Origin: Gamsiella multidivaricata | Lineage: Eukaryota; Mortierellomycota; Mortierellomycetes; Mortierellales; Mortierellaceae | Direction: 5' to 3' | Assembly (NCBI RefSeq): GCF_025024155.1 | Contig: NW_026251793.1 | Span: 62,001 to 126,000 of the forward strand | Length of the DNA stretch: 64,000 nucleotides | In this document: positions 48,643 through 60,800 of the stretch, piece by piece | Layout: every line of letters begins with the position of its first letter | Position numbering within the stretch: position 1 is the first letter of the stretch | Program-made: the position numbers and the translations under genes | The notes under the pieces: generated by a model | Told to the model about the DNA's origin: nothing | Databases searched by the model: none | The model's input: only the letters and a program-made list of their open reading frames with translations

Positions 48643-51600
48643 ATGGAGCCGAGTTTCTGGAACAAGCTGAGAAAGTCACTGACGACCGCACCCAAGACAC
48701 AGCCGAGCAGTGCTGTGCAGCTGACACGCTTCAACAAGTGCTGGACCACTATTCAGGTACGCGGCAGGGGAACCATTTGCAGTTATACCTTGCTCGTTAC
48801 CAGTTCCAGAGTGCGATCGATGACTTAACTTGCCTCTAATGCCCGCATCCTCTTTTGCCGCAACCGTTATATTTTTTATTCTGCAGAATGGGTTCTCGAC
48901 ACCAGAGAAACGCAGCCTTTATGTCCAACAGACCGAGATCCCAGCCCGGCTCAAGAACATGGTGGATCTCCTTGTGGACGAAGAGTCACGTCTGGATGAT
49001 GATGCTGCAGGAACAACGGGAGTGTGCATGGAGTATCTCCTCAAACACAATATCCTGGCCAAGCTGGTCAACATGGCGGAGGGCGATCAACCCAAGGGTA
49101 TCATGGGCGAGACCATTCGAACGATTGCGGCCATGATCAACCTCCTTGATGATCGCTTCCTTGTCCACAATGCCGTCCACAAACCGACCGTCAAACTGCT
49201 GCGAACATGCGCCTCTGGTACAGAACTTCAGGGTGAGAGCTATCACGAGGACCTTGTGGATCTGATGTACATTGTCTGCTCAAAGATCCACGGATATCCA
49301 GAGCTGCTCAACATCTTTTTCCACGACAAGCAATGGTTGACGGTGCCGCAGAGGGTGGCCGCGAAGAGGATCCAAAAGAATCTGCAGACCATGGAGATGT
49401 TGAAGAATCTGAGGGCTTCGACCAGCGAGAATGCAGCCGAGAAGGAATCGCCATCGCAACCACTGGATGGATCGCAAGCGGCTCTGGATTCGACCGAGCA
49501 AGAAGAACCGGCCTCTGAACAAACCTCTGTCGCCGACGGCCAGGGCACCCAACAAACTACGCCAGCACCGAAAAGCGACTACGAATTCTTGCTGTTCACC
49601 TATCTCTCGAAATTCGTGCACCGCGAGGGCAAGACGGGTGATTTTGCAAGGACAGGATTGCTCTTCCTTATGGAGCTGGCTACTGGTTCTCTGGGGGAGT
49701 ACATCATCGAGTCAGATTTCACTTCCTTCCTGAGCGCAGGTGTCGGTGCGTCGTATTCTCAGCTTCCGCGTAAACTGCTCGTTCGAGGCGGACCGAACAC
49801 GATCAACAGCATGGTCGGAACACTGAATGATCGCGCGCCACCAACAGAGTCAACCCCATCGAGGCGCGCCAACATCGAATTGTCTACCTCGACTGATTTT
49901 CAATCGCGACTGGATGCATTTTTGAAGCTCCTCGAATTCTGTCAGGACATCATGATGCGATGCCCCAACAGCGAAATCGTCGACTCGCTTCTCAACACAT
50001 TCAAGACAGTGTTTCTCGAGAATATCCTGTTCCCGTCCATCATGGAGTGCTCCGACACCGATGGCAGCTCGGTCGCCGTTATCAGCTACATTGATCTGAT
50101 TCTTCAAGTATTGGAGCATGAGGCATTGGTGGACTTGGTCCTTGGGTTCTTAATGTCCTCTGAGGATGACAATAGAGCCACAGGTGCATCACAGGACACG
50201 GATGATGCCTTTGCAGAGATTCAGAATCCACAAACGACTTCATCCTACTTCACGGCGAGTGGACGCTTTACGCTCAAGGACTTGATCCTCTCCCGGCTCA
50301 AGTCTCGATCTCAGCCGACTGTAATTGCGACCCTGAAGCTGTTGAACACACTCATCACCCGCCATTGTAAATACTCGCTCAAGCTGCTTAGCATCCAGCC
50401 AGACATCAAGGCGACATCATTCCGGGACATGCCAGGCCAATCCAACGGAGGAGATGGGGACTTGCCCCTCGTCAGCCATCATGTGCATGAGCTGGATCTC
50501 TTTTACGCCCTCATCTCGACTATCAACCCTCACAACACTGCAGAAATCTTTTGTCACGGCTACGAGTCCTATCTCCGGGATGCCGAGGGTGCAGTGGAGA
50601 CCCATCAATGTTATTTGAGGAGCAAGGAGATCGATGGCAGTCAGGCAACCCCAGGCCAACTCTCGGCGCTCGAGCGCAAGAAACAGCGTCGTCGTAGCAT
50701 GAAGTATGGACAAAAGATGGACCTCCCGGACGATCTCTCCGGAGATGCCTTTCTTCGAGAGCAGGAAAAGAACACGGAAGCCATGGCAGCTCTCAGCTGC
50801 TGCGACAAGCCTCGCTCGCACCCTGTGCCTTTGCATCGTCTGCTTCCTTCTGATCCGCTGCTCCAGATCCTGCTGGGTACTTTGTCGCACTTTTTTGCCC
50901 ACAGCGTTGAACTTAACTTGGCGCTGACTGGAGTCATCACCTCTCTGGCTGTCTGCCCCTATCGCTCGTTGGAGGGTTGGCTCCTGTTCAAGAGTACAGA
51001 CATCAGGAATCCAGGCGAGGATGGGCCTGTCGAAGCGGCAGTTGGTGCCCAAGTCAATCCTCAGGCAGACGTTCGATTCGAACTCGGTGACTCTGAAGAC
51101 GAAGACACGCTGCCATCATACCTGTCTCGAGGCACCAATGCCAAGGCAAGCAAATCTGCCTCTGCCTCACAGGCCTCAGTTGCCATCTCTGATGAGGCCA
51201 CTGGAGCCACCTCGTTCAAGTCGTTCCCTCCATTCTTCACCATGCTCAGGACGCTGACGCAGCAAGTCGACTACTACCGCAGCGAAATCGACGGGTTTGA
51301 TGAGTACCTCGCGGATCGACGACGCATCCTCCTTGTCGCAACAGAGCTCAACAGCGCTATTCACACTCCAGGATTGTCAAGCCAGCATCGCTCTCAGCAG
51401 TACCCACAACAATACTACCAGCAACAGCATCAGTATCCCAGCAGCGCGTTTGGATCTAACGAGTCCTTTGCCAATCAGCAGATTGCAAGTGAGATTCGCT
51501 CGGGACATGGCACCCCGACATCAATGGCGGGTTCTTCTATGAGCCACGGTGGACCTATTAACCCGCAATTTTCAGGCACATCCCAACGAATCAATACAAA

Positions 51601-52426
51601 AAATCTGGCGCCGGAGGGAGCGCAATCCGCTTCTTCACACACGATCAGCTCGCCCAAAGCAAGGAAGAGCAGCGCACCATCCAGCTTGATGTCGTCGCCA
51701 TCCAACATGCCATTCCTGGATGCCTCGGGTTATAGGCGACCTACAAGTAAGCCCGGCAGTAGCAGCAGCAGTATCAACAGCGGCAGTCTCCCCGGAGGCG
51801 CGGATTCAGATATGCAGAGTATGCATAGCGCAACCACCATGCCGAGCTCGGTCCAGTCTTCAAGGACAGCTGTTTCAGCTTCAGCATCATCATATTCCTC
51901 ATCTATGCACTCTAACTCTGTGGGATCAAGACCGCCCATGGCTTCTGGAATGGCAGGAGCCGCTGCATCGGTGGCGGGCGCTCAGTCGTCGTCGTGGGGA
52001 TCGTTTACCGCCAAATCCCAGCCGGTCCCGAACCCAGTGCTTGTCAGGACCATGGAGACGATGATGATTAAGCCCTTGTTTCCAGACGGTTTCGTGAACG
52101 ATTCGGATAGCGAGGCAGAGAACGAGGCTGCAGAGCACTCGGATTTGAGCGAGGATGAGGGTGCAGAGGGCGAAGGTGCAGAGGGGGCGGAGGATACACC
52201 AAAGAAGTCCAAGCGGGCGGGTCAGAGAACACGCGAGGCCTCCACGAGCTCCTCAAACGAGACCTCAGAGACACCATCACAACAACATGGAACTCATCGC
52301 GAAAAGATGGTTACGTTGGGTCAATTGTTGACGAACGTTGTGATTTTGGAGGAGGTCGTTAAGGAGGTGGTGGCAGTCGCGCAGGTGCGTCGGGGCCTGG
52401 GTGTGGACAAGGTGCGGTTTTTGTAA
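48643..52426 (+). CDS. FHIP: FHF complex subunit HOOK-interacting protein (RAI16-like family)
   Basis: Two exons (48643-48756, 48887-52426) join at a codon boundary to 1217 residues. The N-terminal RAI16-like domain covers FNKCWTTIQ-NGF, RLKNMVDLLVDEESRL, VCMEYLLKHNILAKLVNMA and TVKLLRTCA. A second conserved block at about 680-760 reads LLQILLGTLSHFFAHS followed by ELNLALTGVITSLAVCPYRS. In animals and Aspergillus, FHIP with FTS and Hook links dynein to early endosomes, so this should act in endosome transport along microtubules. The C-terminal third is Ser-rich, with an acidic patch (DSEAENEAAEHSDLSEDEGA) and a basic stretch. The stop lies only 91 bp from the stop of the convergent OLA1-like gene. 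Confidence 0.88.
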
Positions 52427-52517
52427 AATGTTGACCCATTTTTTTTTTTTCTTTTTTTTTTTTCTTTGTTGACTACGCGACGCAATGTTACAGCAATAAA
52501 CATAAAGAGCACCTTTA

Positions 52518-54171
52518 TTACTTCTTCTTGTTGGTGACATTGAATTTGAAGTAGACAACATCGCCATCCTCAACAACGTAGTCCTTGCCCTTGGAGTAGT
52601 ATTTGCCAGCGGCCTTGACAGCCGCCTCAGATCCAAGCTCTTTCAGGTCTTCCATTTTCATGACCTAGATTACAAAGTCAAACATGTTATTACAAGTGCC
52701 AGAACAGGGTTCATGAGTTTTCAGCTCATATCTACATACCTCGGCCATGATAAATCCGCGCTCGAAATCGCTGTGGATAACACCGGCAGCCTGCGGTGCC
52801 AGAGTATTCTTCCTCGTGGTCCAGGATCGAACTTCCCCTGGTCCCGCCGTGAAGAACTGCTGTAAGCTCAAGGCCTCACGTCCCCTAATGATGACTTCTG
52901 GTAATGCGGACGTAATTGTGGAGCCAACCTGTTGTGAGGCATCGTCCAGCACTGTCTGCTTATCCTCTGGTGAGTCATTGAATAATGAAAGCTGGTTCTC
53001 AAACGACCCCGAGAAGGGGATCAACAAGTCGCCGGGATGATGCTTATCGATCCAGTCCTGAATCTTCTGGATGACTGGATTCGGGGCCTTGGAGAGATGC
53101 AAATAGTCGTGTTCACTGATATTGACGAGGTAGATCATTGGTTTTGCAGTCAGGAGGTATTGCTGATTGATGACCTCGATCTCCTTGTTGGTCCAGCCGC
53201 CCGTCCGGATATCGTTGCCCTGTTCTACCCATGCCAGACATTTCTCTATGGCCGCAAAGTCTTCCTTTTTTTTCTTCTCTGCAGGAGTACCGCCAGTTCC
53301 AGAACCTAACCGGGTCGCTACGGCTTTGTGTTCCTGATGGATCTTTTGCAACCAGTCGATGTCGCGGAGGAGGAGTTCATAGTGGATGGTTTCGAGGTCG
53401 CGGACAGGGTCGACGGAGCCGTCGACATGCATGACGCCGGGGTCATCGAAGCCGCGGCAGAGATGGAAGAGGGCATCAACGGATCGGACGTGGGAAAGAA
53501 AGGCGTTGCCGAGCCCCTCACCCTGAGCAGCCCCACGGACCAAACCAGCGATATCGATGACGGTCAAGTAAGCTGGGGTTTCTTTTTGGGGTTGGTATTG
53601 TTGGACGAGCCAGGAGAAGCGATCATCCGGGACGATGACACGGGCTTCGGAAGGGTCGATCGTACAGAAAGGGAAGTTTTCGGCGGGGACGGAGGAGTTG
53701 GTCAGGGCATTGAAGAACGTGGATTTTCTATGAGTCAAAGCGGACAGATTTTGATCGTTATAGTAGTGAACGCTTTATCGAGGCTAGAATTGTATGGAAA
53801 GGACAAATTCTTACCCAACATTGGGCACACCGAGAATGCCGACTATGACAGTGAACAAGAAAGATCGATCCATGTCAGTTGATGAGCGGCAGTTGTCGTT
53901 ATAGAACAATACTCTACCCCCTGTTCAGTGCTTCCCACATGTTCTTACTCTTCAGGTTGTTCGATGGTCTCCCCAGTAGAGCCTTCTCCTCCACAGGGAC
54001 CGTCCCCTTCTTGGAGGCGGGCCTTGCATAGCAAACAGTGCTTGTCGTTGAGAAGAAGAGCCGTTGCGACGATCGTAATTGTCCAGATATAAAATCAGAG
54101 TTGTGTCCCAGGCGAGCACAGAGCGGCCTTATCCTGATTCCCAAGACAGACCGTACGCTGAAAGTTGCCAT
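52518..54171 (-). CDS. OLA1: OLA1/YchF-type P-loop ATPase with mitochondrial-like presequence
   Basis: Four exons (54171-53949, 53842-53815, 53727-52740, 52664-52518) join in phase to 461 residues, against about 395 for usual OLA1. Residues 1-60 are rich in Arg/Ser and nearly free of acids ([38 protein letters not shown]), a typical mitochondrial presequence. Then [23 protein letters not shown] forms the P-loop; its first half is in a 28-nt microexon. Further motifs are [35 protein letters not shown], and NISE in place of the NKxD guanine motif, as in ATP-specific members. A TGS domain closes the protein ([20 protein letters not shown], then [18 protein letters not shown]). There is no Met between presequence and P-loop, so a cytosolic form from this mRNA is unlikely. 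Confidence 0.92.
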
Positions 54172-54384
54172 TTCAGTTTTTGTGTTGATGGAAATGGATG
54201 TGGAGCTGTACAAGGATCGAGCACGGAACTGCCGAAGATAAATAGCCGTCTCGACGCCACCAACTTTAATTCCAGGGCAGTGGACAGAGTCCATTTTTTT
54301 TTTTTGAGACACGCTGTGCAAAAGCTGTGCCTGAAATTTCTATTTTTATTATTATTTGCAAAGGCCTCTTGCTTTCGTCGCGAT

Positions 54385-56062
54385 TCAAATACGGAAATCA
54401 GGTTCCAATTTCTCATGGTGATCGTGGTTGATGGTCCGCTTGCCTTCCAGACGACCCTTCCTGCACAATCCCCGTACAATCAGATCCCAAGCATTGTGGT
54501 CCAGCAGCGCCTGACGACCGTGATTCCAAACCGCCTGCCGCTTACGCTCATACTCCTCCTTGGAGATGGACCGCAAGATCACATCCATCCTGTGCGCGTC
54601 ATTGCGATGGATCCGAACAATGAAGCTGTCCCAGTCCAGATCGTCCTCAAATGGTTCAATGATGCCATCAGCTATCACAACAGGAACAACACCAAAAGCA
54701 ATATATTCCCAGATGCGCGTCGTGTCAACGGCCCAACCACGGGGTGCAAACCCATACTTCGCCCTCGCCAGCAATCCTGAGTACTCTTCCACACCCCAGC
54801 CGCCCGCGATCTTGTAGTCTGGTTGATGATCAAGACCATTGAACAAGATCGAATGAAGTCCTTCAGAGTAATCATCTTCGGGCTTGACGTCCTGGTACTG
54901 TCCACCAAAGAGCACAAAGATGTCACGTTCTCCTTCCGTGGGCTGACCATCCGCTCTAAGATAATCCGTTGGGTTGATCTTTGCCGAATTGGCTGGCAGT
55001 TTGGCAGCGGGGATAACAATGTCGCCGTATCGTCTGGACCGTCCCTCAACTGAGAACAGGACTCTCTTGTCTCCGACGGTTGTCAAGAAGGTGGCATTAT
55101 GCATGCGCTCCCTGGAATTGTAGTAGAGAGAAGCTCTATCCATGGGGTGGGTCATGATGTGGTCCTTGCCCGAGGAACGCCTCCAGTACGGGTAATCATG
55201 TTGGATGTGATTCATCATTGGCTCTGCGTACTTCTTGTCCACGTCACAGTCGCCCTTGTTGCCCAGGGAAAACCAGCAGTGGGAGAGATATTTGGCCCCC
55301 AAAAAAGGAATATAGAAGAAATCGGCCTCTTCTGGGTCCTCAGTAACGTAGTTCTTGAATATTGAAGAGGTCTTGTCCCGAAGCTGATCAAGCAGAATCT
55401 GATCGGCGTTATAATTAGTGCCGTCAGAGGGAGTGTCCGATACGTGAAAGTCGCCCATTTTAGGGTCATCAGGGTAGACGAAGATCTTTGGCATGCAGAG
55501 GGGACTGTGAATATTCGGGGGCCATTGGTGAATGTCCGCTTGCTGAGGTAGAGGACTGAGAATGATGGGCCTATATCGTGTTGGGTTCCTTTCAACTGTT
55601 GATATCGACAGATCCTGTGCTTCTTGAAGGATCGTCTTCTCTAATGTGAACTCAGGGTCTAATCCAGACGCAGTAAAGAAGACAACGATTAATCAACTGT
55701 TACATCCTCATTACTTTTCTTGTTTATATCTATGAGAACAACTTTTGACCATGATTCGAAGGCTTAATTGCTTCTAGACATTGTTACTTGCCAACTGATG
55801 AGATGATGTAGGACATCATTAGGAACAGTGACCAGATCATGAGCGTAGCTGGAACAAGATATAGATACTAGTAACAAGAAAATGCTTTCAGGGACAATTA
55901 GTCGATACGGCATTGAGTACATGCTTAAGGATATCGAGCGGAACAGATCCGGTAGCGGTGCTTTTAGGGTTTTACCCTCCGAGTCCTCCAGTAGCTCTTG
56001 AACAAGGCCGCCCAGGGCGAAGGCGTCCGTCCGTAGAGGTGGTTATGGTTATAATTATTCAT
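54385..56062 (-). CDS. Exostosin-like glycosyltransferase (GT47), type II membrane protein
   Basis: Three exons (56062-55976, 55867-55792, 55658-54385) give 478 residues. The first intron is GT-AG; the second needs a GC donor (G|GCAAGT) to keep phase. The N-terminus MNNYNHNHLYGRTPSPWAAL plus a basic RTRR precedes a signal anchor at about 31-54 (YLYLVPATLMIWSLFLMMSY). Lumenal motifs are those of exostosin-type enzymes: PKIFVYPDDPKMGDF, EADFFYIPFLGAKYL, GKDHIMTHPMDR, ERDIFVLFGGQ, and the nucleotide-sugar region YGFAPRGWAVDTTRIWEYIA followed by FGVVPVVIADGI. The likely site is the Golgi, transferring a sugar to protein or polysaccharide; donor and acceptor are unknown. The start exon was chosen because it gives a continuous type II topology. 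Confidence 0.85.
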
Positions 56063-57847
56063 CTGGTGTAGGAAGGGTGAAGCGGATTTACACCATGAGG
56101 TGAGGATTGTGTAGGATGATGTGGACGTTGGACCTGGGCGAGGATGGAGTGATGATGAAGAAAGATCAGTCCTCGATTTTTTGACTGTTTGCGCCTTGTA
56201 CCACCGTGCGATTTGACGATTTCGACTGTTCCAACACCAGACACAGGAAGGTAACTAACTCTGATGCCAAGGGTGGTTCTGAGGTGGATTTGGCCAAAGA
56301 AAAGGCCCAGCTTCGACGCCCACACGGTCTGCCAGCCGTGTGCTCCAGCAATTCTGCTGTTATTATCCAAGGCATTTAGCCGTTATGTTCTCCGTATAGA
56401 CGGACCTGACCGACTCAGGTTTTTTCAAGGATACCTATTGCTCGGCCTATTTGAGAAGACACCACCAACATGGCTCCTGAATGGCCGTGAAAGCGCTGAC
56501 TTCTAGACCTGATTCCCACTTCAGTGTTGTCCTCGTTAAATAGGCTGTTGACTTCTTCCCCACTTACCCAGAAGATCTCAATCCAGGCGCTTACCTAGAG
56601 GATCTTAGGCCAGGACACTCAGCCCTCCTCGTCACCTATCGTGCACATACTAACCCCGCGATATTGAAATCGCATGGCGAGTAATTGAACGCGGGCCATT
56701 GCTGGATGGCATAGCATCGGTACGCGTTTGTTAGCACACAATAAACGATACGGACATAATTAGTAAACATGCCTTTTAGCGCTTATGTCTCCCTCGGCTG
56801 TGACCCTTTCATCCGTGTACCTGTTACCCTCTCAATGTGCATATTTGTTTTTCACACGCCTGATTTGTCGAGAAGCGACTCCAAAACCAGGGCGATCAAG
56901 GCATCAGGTAACGAAGCGTTGCTGTGCTCATATAGATTTTCAGTAGGATCCAAAGTATGACTAGGAAAGGATGTCCTCAATAACCGTAGTCAAAACGTAT
57001 GGCTCTGCTCCCTCTGCAACTTGATATTTTCTTATGCTTTGCTTGAGCATGCCTGCGGACAAAAATACTACTGATTCATATCGCTTCGGTCATTCATGGC
57101 TTGTCTTGCACATAATGCTGAAAATTAGTTAAGCGCTATTCCCTAGATTTGGCTCCCGCTGCCCTTGCGTTTCAAGATAACAAGTAAGCTTCTTACTTCT
57201 TAGCATCACAAGGGCTCTTCACCCGTTCCCACGTAGTCCTGCCGGGTGTACGCACAAATAAGGAGGCCTATTCATGTTCACCTCTCTCATACAACCCTTT
57301 AATAAACCCGCCACCGGTATTCAGGCACCGTGCCCTAACAACCTCGGAACCTGCAACACCGGCAACGCCCTGCAATACTTAGAATAGAGAACTGTATAAC
57401 GGGCAAACAATCCACTGCTCCTTTAAAGAAGAGAGAAGTATGAACGCGGGAGCAGCATGGGAGCAGCATGAGAGCCCTCACTTGCGCTTGCCTCCCTCTT
57501 TCTCATGCATGCATCGACCATGGATATGATATACGTACATCTATTTTTTCTTCCATCTGACTCCCCCATCCTACCCTAGACTATGGTGCAAGATGGGCCG
57601 TGGGGCGGAGGCGCTCCCCCCCTCTGTCTTCTTTTTTCCTTCCTTTCCTCTCTTCGCCCCACATTGTCCTCCCTCCTTCTCCTTCTCTTCCGCTCTTTTC
57701 ATTCTTTACCTCCCCTCGCCTGATCCACCGCCTCCACAATTAAACACAGCACTGCTCTGAACACGCTCCAACACTCCTCTCCAACCGTCCTCCTTCCTTC
57801 CTCCCCCACATATCTTCGAGCTACTTTGAAACCTGAGCTCTTGAGCC
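56063..57847. other. Divergent intergenic region
   Basis: This lies upstream of the GT47 gene (-) and the lineage-type orphan (+). The right 250 bp is pyrimidine-rich (57620-57830), a probable leader. No open frame in it is convincing, and no RNA gene is seen. Confidence 0.5.
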
Positions 57848-60800
57848 ATGACAGGTTTCGCCAACCCTAACCGTAATTCAGAATCTCTTCAACGCGATAC
57901 CTGGATGGACTCCCGTCGCCCGCAATTGCAGCTGCATCAGGGGTTTTCCCCACATCCACCAGTCCAAGACCAACTCTATCTGGCACAGCGTTCACCTCTA
58001 GAGGATGACCAACACAGACCTATAGAATTCTATGAACAAAATGTCAAGCTCCAGCTGTTGAAACACTCGAGTGTTCTTACCGAGATGCAGCTCGTCGCCC
58101 AGAAACGGATTCGTATGCAACAGCGACCATCATCAAGTTCGTCCCTGGGGCAGGTCGGTGCTACAGCACCGTGCCTGTTTGTGATCCTGCCTAAAGTTAC
58201 TCCAAAAACAATGCAGACGATGGACCAACCGCACGACTCCCAAGGACACCAACAATATCCAATGTACCACACCCCATATCAACAGCAGCAAGAGGTCTCT
58301 CAAGAAGAGTTTTGTTTGCATTTCTTGTGCGACTACAGTGAACACGAGCACACCTCAACCCAGGATCAACATGGCCAAGAGGGGGCGCAAGAACAGCGAC
58401 AGCATACAGTCGATGAGTCGACGGACGACGTGCCCGTCGACACAGGGATGTCAGAACACTTTGCAGAATCATCGTCCGCTTTTCCGCCATCCACAACAAC
58501 AGCACCAGCAAAAATAACATCGCCATTCCCAACGCCTCGGTTGCATATCTGTAACCCAGACCATGGGTATGCGCTGAGGAGCACCGAGGATTTTTGTCAG
58601 GCCCACAAGATGTGTTTGCTCAGTCTGCTGTGTGCTCTACAGTCAACTCTATTCCAGGAACAAGATCGTGAGCATGACCAGGATCAGCAGCAGGAGGAAG
58701 GGCCGCAGGAGACGCTTGTAGAAGGACCTGGTTACGAGAGTCATGGAAACGCCAAGAATGGGGGGGATGTGGAACTGGACGAGAGCAGCATTGCGTCGCC
58801 AATTTTCTCCATACCACAATTCCCTCGCTCAACCTCATCGCTCTCGTCCCTCCCCTTCCTTTCATCCCACTCGACCCCACAGCTGATGCAAAGGAGAGTT
58901 GACATTGCTATCCGGTATCTGTTGGGGTACTTTAGTATGTCCGATTTAGAGTCCATCCTGCAGTCGCCCTCAAACGCTGACAAACAGGACTATGGTGACA
59001 CATTCATGCCGGACTTACAAGTCGAGGATTTCGCGGCTTCGGATATGGGGCGAGTCACAAAGACAATGACGGCAGATGGTAGGATCCTGGGTTCCTTGAT
59101 CCAATACAATACCAGAACCACAGCATCGTCTCTCACCAAGCACGACACTACGGCCACAGCCAGCACAACTACTGCTACTAAATCTGCGTCATCGTCATCA
59201 ACAGGAATAGTCCATTGGCTCTGCCCTCACCACAAACAGCTCTGTTGCAAGGCACAAGCCAGGGAAAAACTAAAGGCTGTGATCCACAAGAATGAGGGCT
59301 CATGTGTGGAGCAGGAGCAAAGCGCTGAGATTTTTTTCCGCACACGAGAACGAGCAGTCGAATTCTATGAGTTGCTGCGGGAATATCGATGTGTAATCAA
59401 TCTGAAGATCCATCTTGGGTGGCACGATCTCAACGAGGACGACCTGTGGGAATTAGGCGAGGTAGTGAACGAGGCGAATATTGGGAGCTTGACGCTGGAT
59501 TGCTGCTGTGAGGCGAAGGACCACGGCGCTTGTACTGAAAGACTGGAAACGGAGGAGCATCGGCATCCGCAACGGACACAGATGAGCTTCAAGCCCTTAT
59601 TTGGGATGCTATTCAGTCCTAGTTTGGTATCATTCACACTGGAAAACTTTTCAGGATCACTGCCACAGCTACTCCCGTCCAACTTCAGCGCCTCACTGGA
59701 CACATTCTCGCTGCAGGCATTCCGCCAGTCAACAGAGCTAGTCCTTCCTTCAACCAACAATCTTCGAACCTTGATCCTAAACCACTGTGGACCAGACACA
59801 ACAGCGCAGAATCTGGCAGAACTAATCCGTCATTCCCCTCGCCTTACAGAGATCCAGATGGACGTCGACAAAATCGAAAATTCACTTACGACGATCGGAG
59901 AGGCCACGAATCAACTGGACAAGATCACCTTTCTCAAGCTGAGCGAGTCTCCATGGGACTGTGTAGAGTTGTCGTGCGGGAAAGCTCAAGCAAGCGCATC
60001 GGATCTGCAAACGAATCGTCCACAACAGACCATCATCCAGGGCATCACCCGTCGGACAAGACATCCCCCAACCCATGCCCTGCAAACCTGCGGTGTCCTT
60101 GAGAAATTGACAACGTGCTGCTTCCTGGAGCTATGGGAGAAGCACCAGACCGCATTGGCAACTCTCATCGCTTGGAACCCAAGGCTGACGAGCTTGGAGC
60201 TCATGTGCGAGACGGGGTCGATGGACCGACTGTGGCGGTTTGTGATGAGCCACTACCATCACGCTCAGCAAGTTCAGCTTCAGGAACACCAACTCTCGCA
60301 GCTGGACATTCGGGAGGCTCCCATACCACCTACACCCACTGCAACACTCACTGCGGACGACGTCTCGTCCATCCTGTCCTTGACTGCAGCAACACCGATA
60401 ACTACATCAAGCTCCTTACGGCTCCGGCTAAACGACAAGACCTGCAGTCTCATAACTCTAGCACCTACAATGAACGTCCTAGTCCTTCAAGGGTACACGG
60501 AAAAACATCGGTTGTTGCTGCAATCGCTACAAGACATTACGTACGCACTCTGTATCGGCACCAGTTTTGATTCCGCGGAGCAGCTAGCCTTACTGTTGTC
60601 TCATCTCGAAAACGATGGCCCCAGCGGGTTCACGAGCCTCACCTGGTCGTACTCGCCGCAACAACAGGACGACCCAAACTTTTTGGAACAGCTACGGGCG
60701 TTGTTCACTAGAAGCCACTTTACAAGGCTTGCAATCCGAGTTTATGCACCACTGTTCACTATTCGGGGGCTGATCCGAGTGTGGAACTGGGTCGTCGAGG

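Noticed and set aside
55780..55915. Alternative first exon for GT47 beginning MPYRLIVPES with a signal-like stretch
   Set aside because: No donor from this frame joins the catalytic exon in phase without a stop. The chosen three-exon model does.
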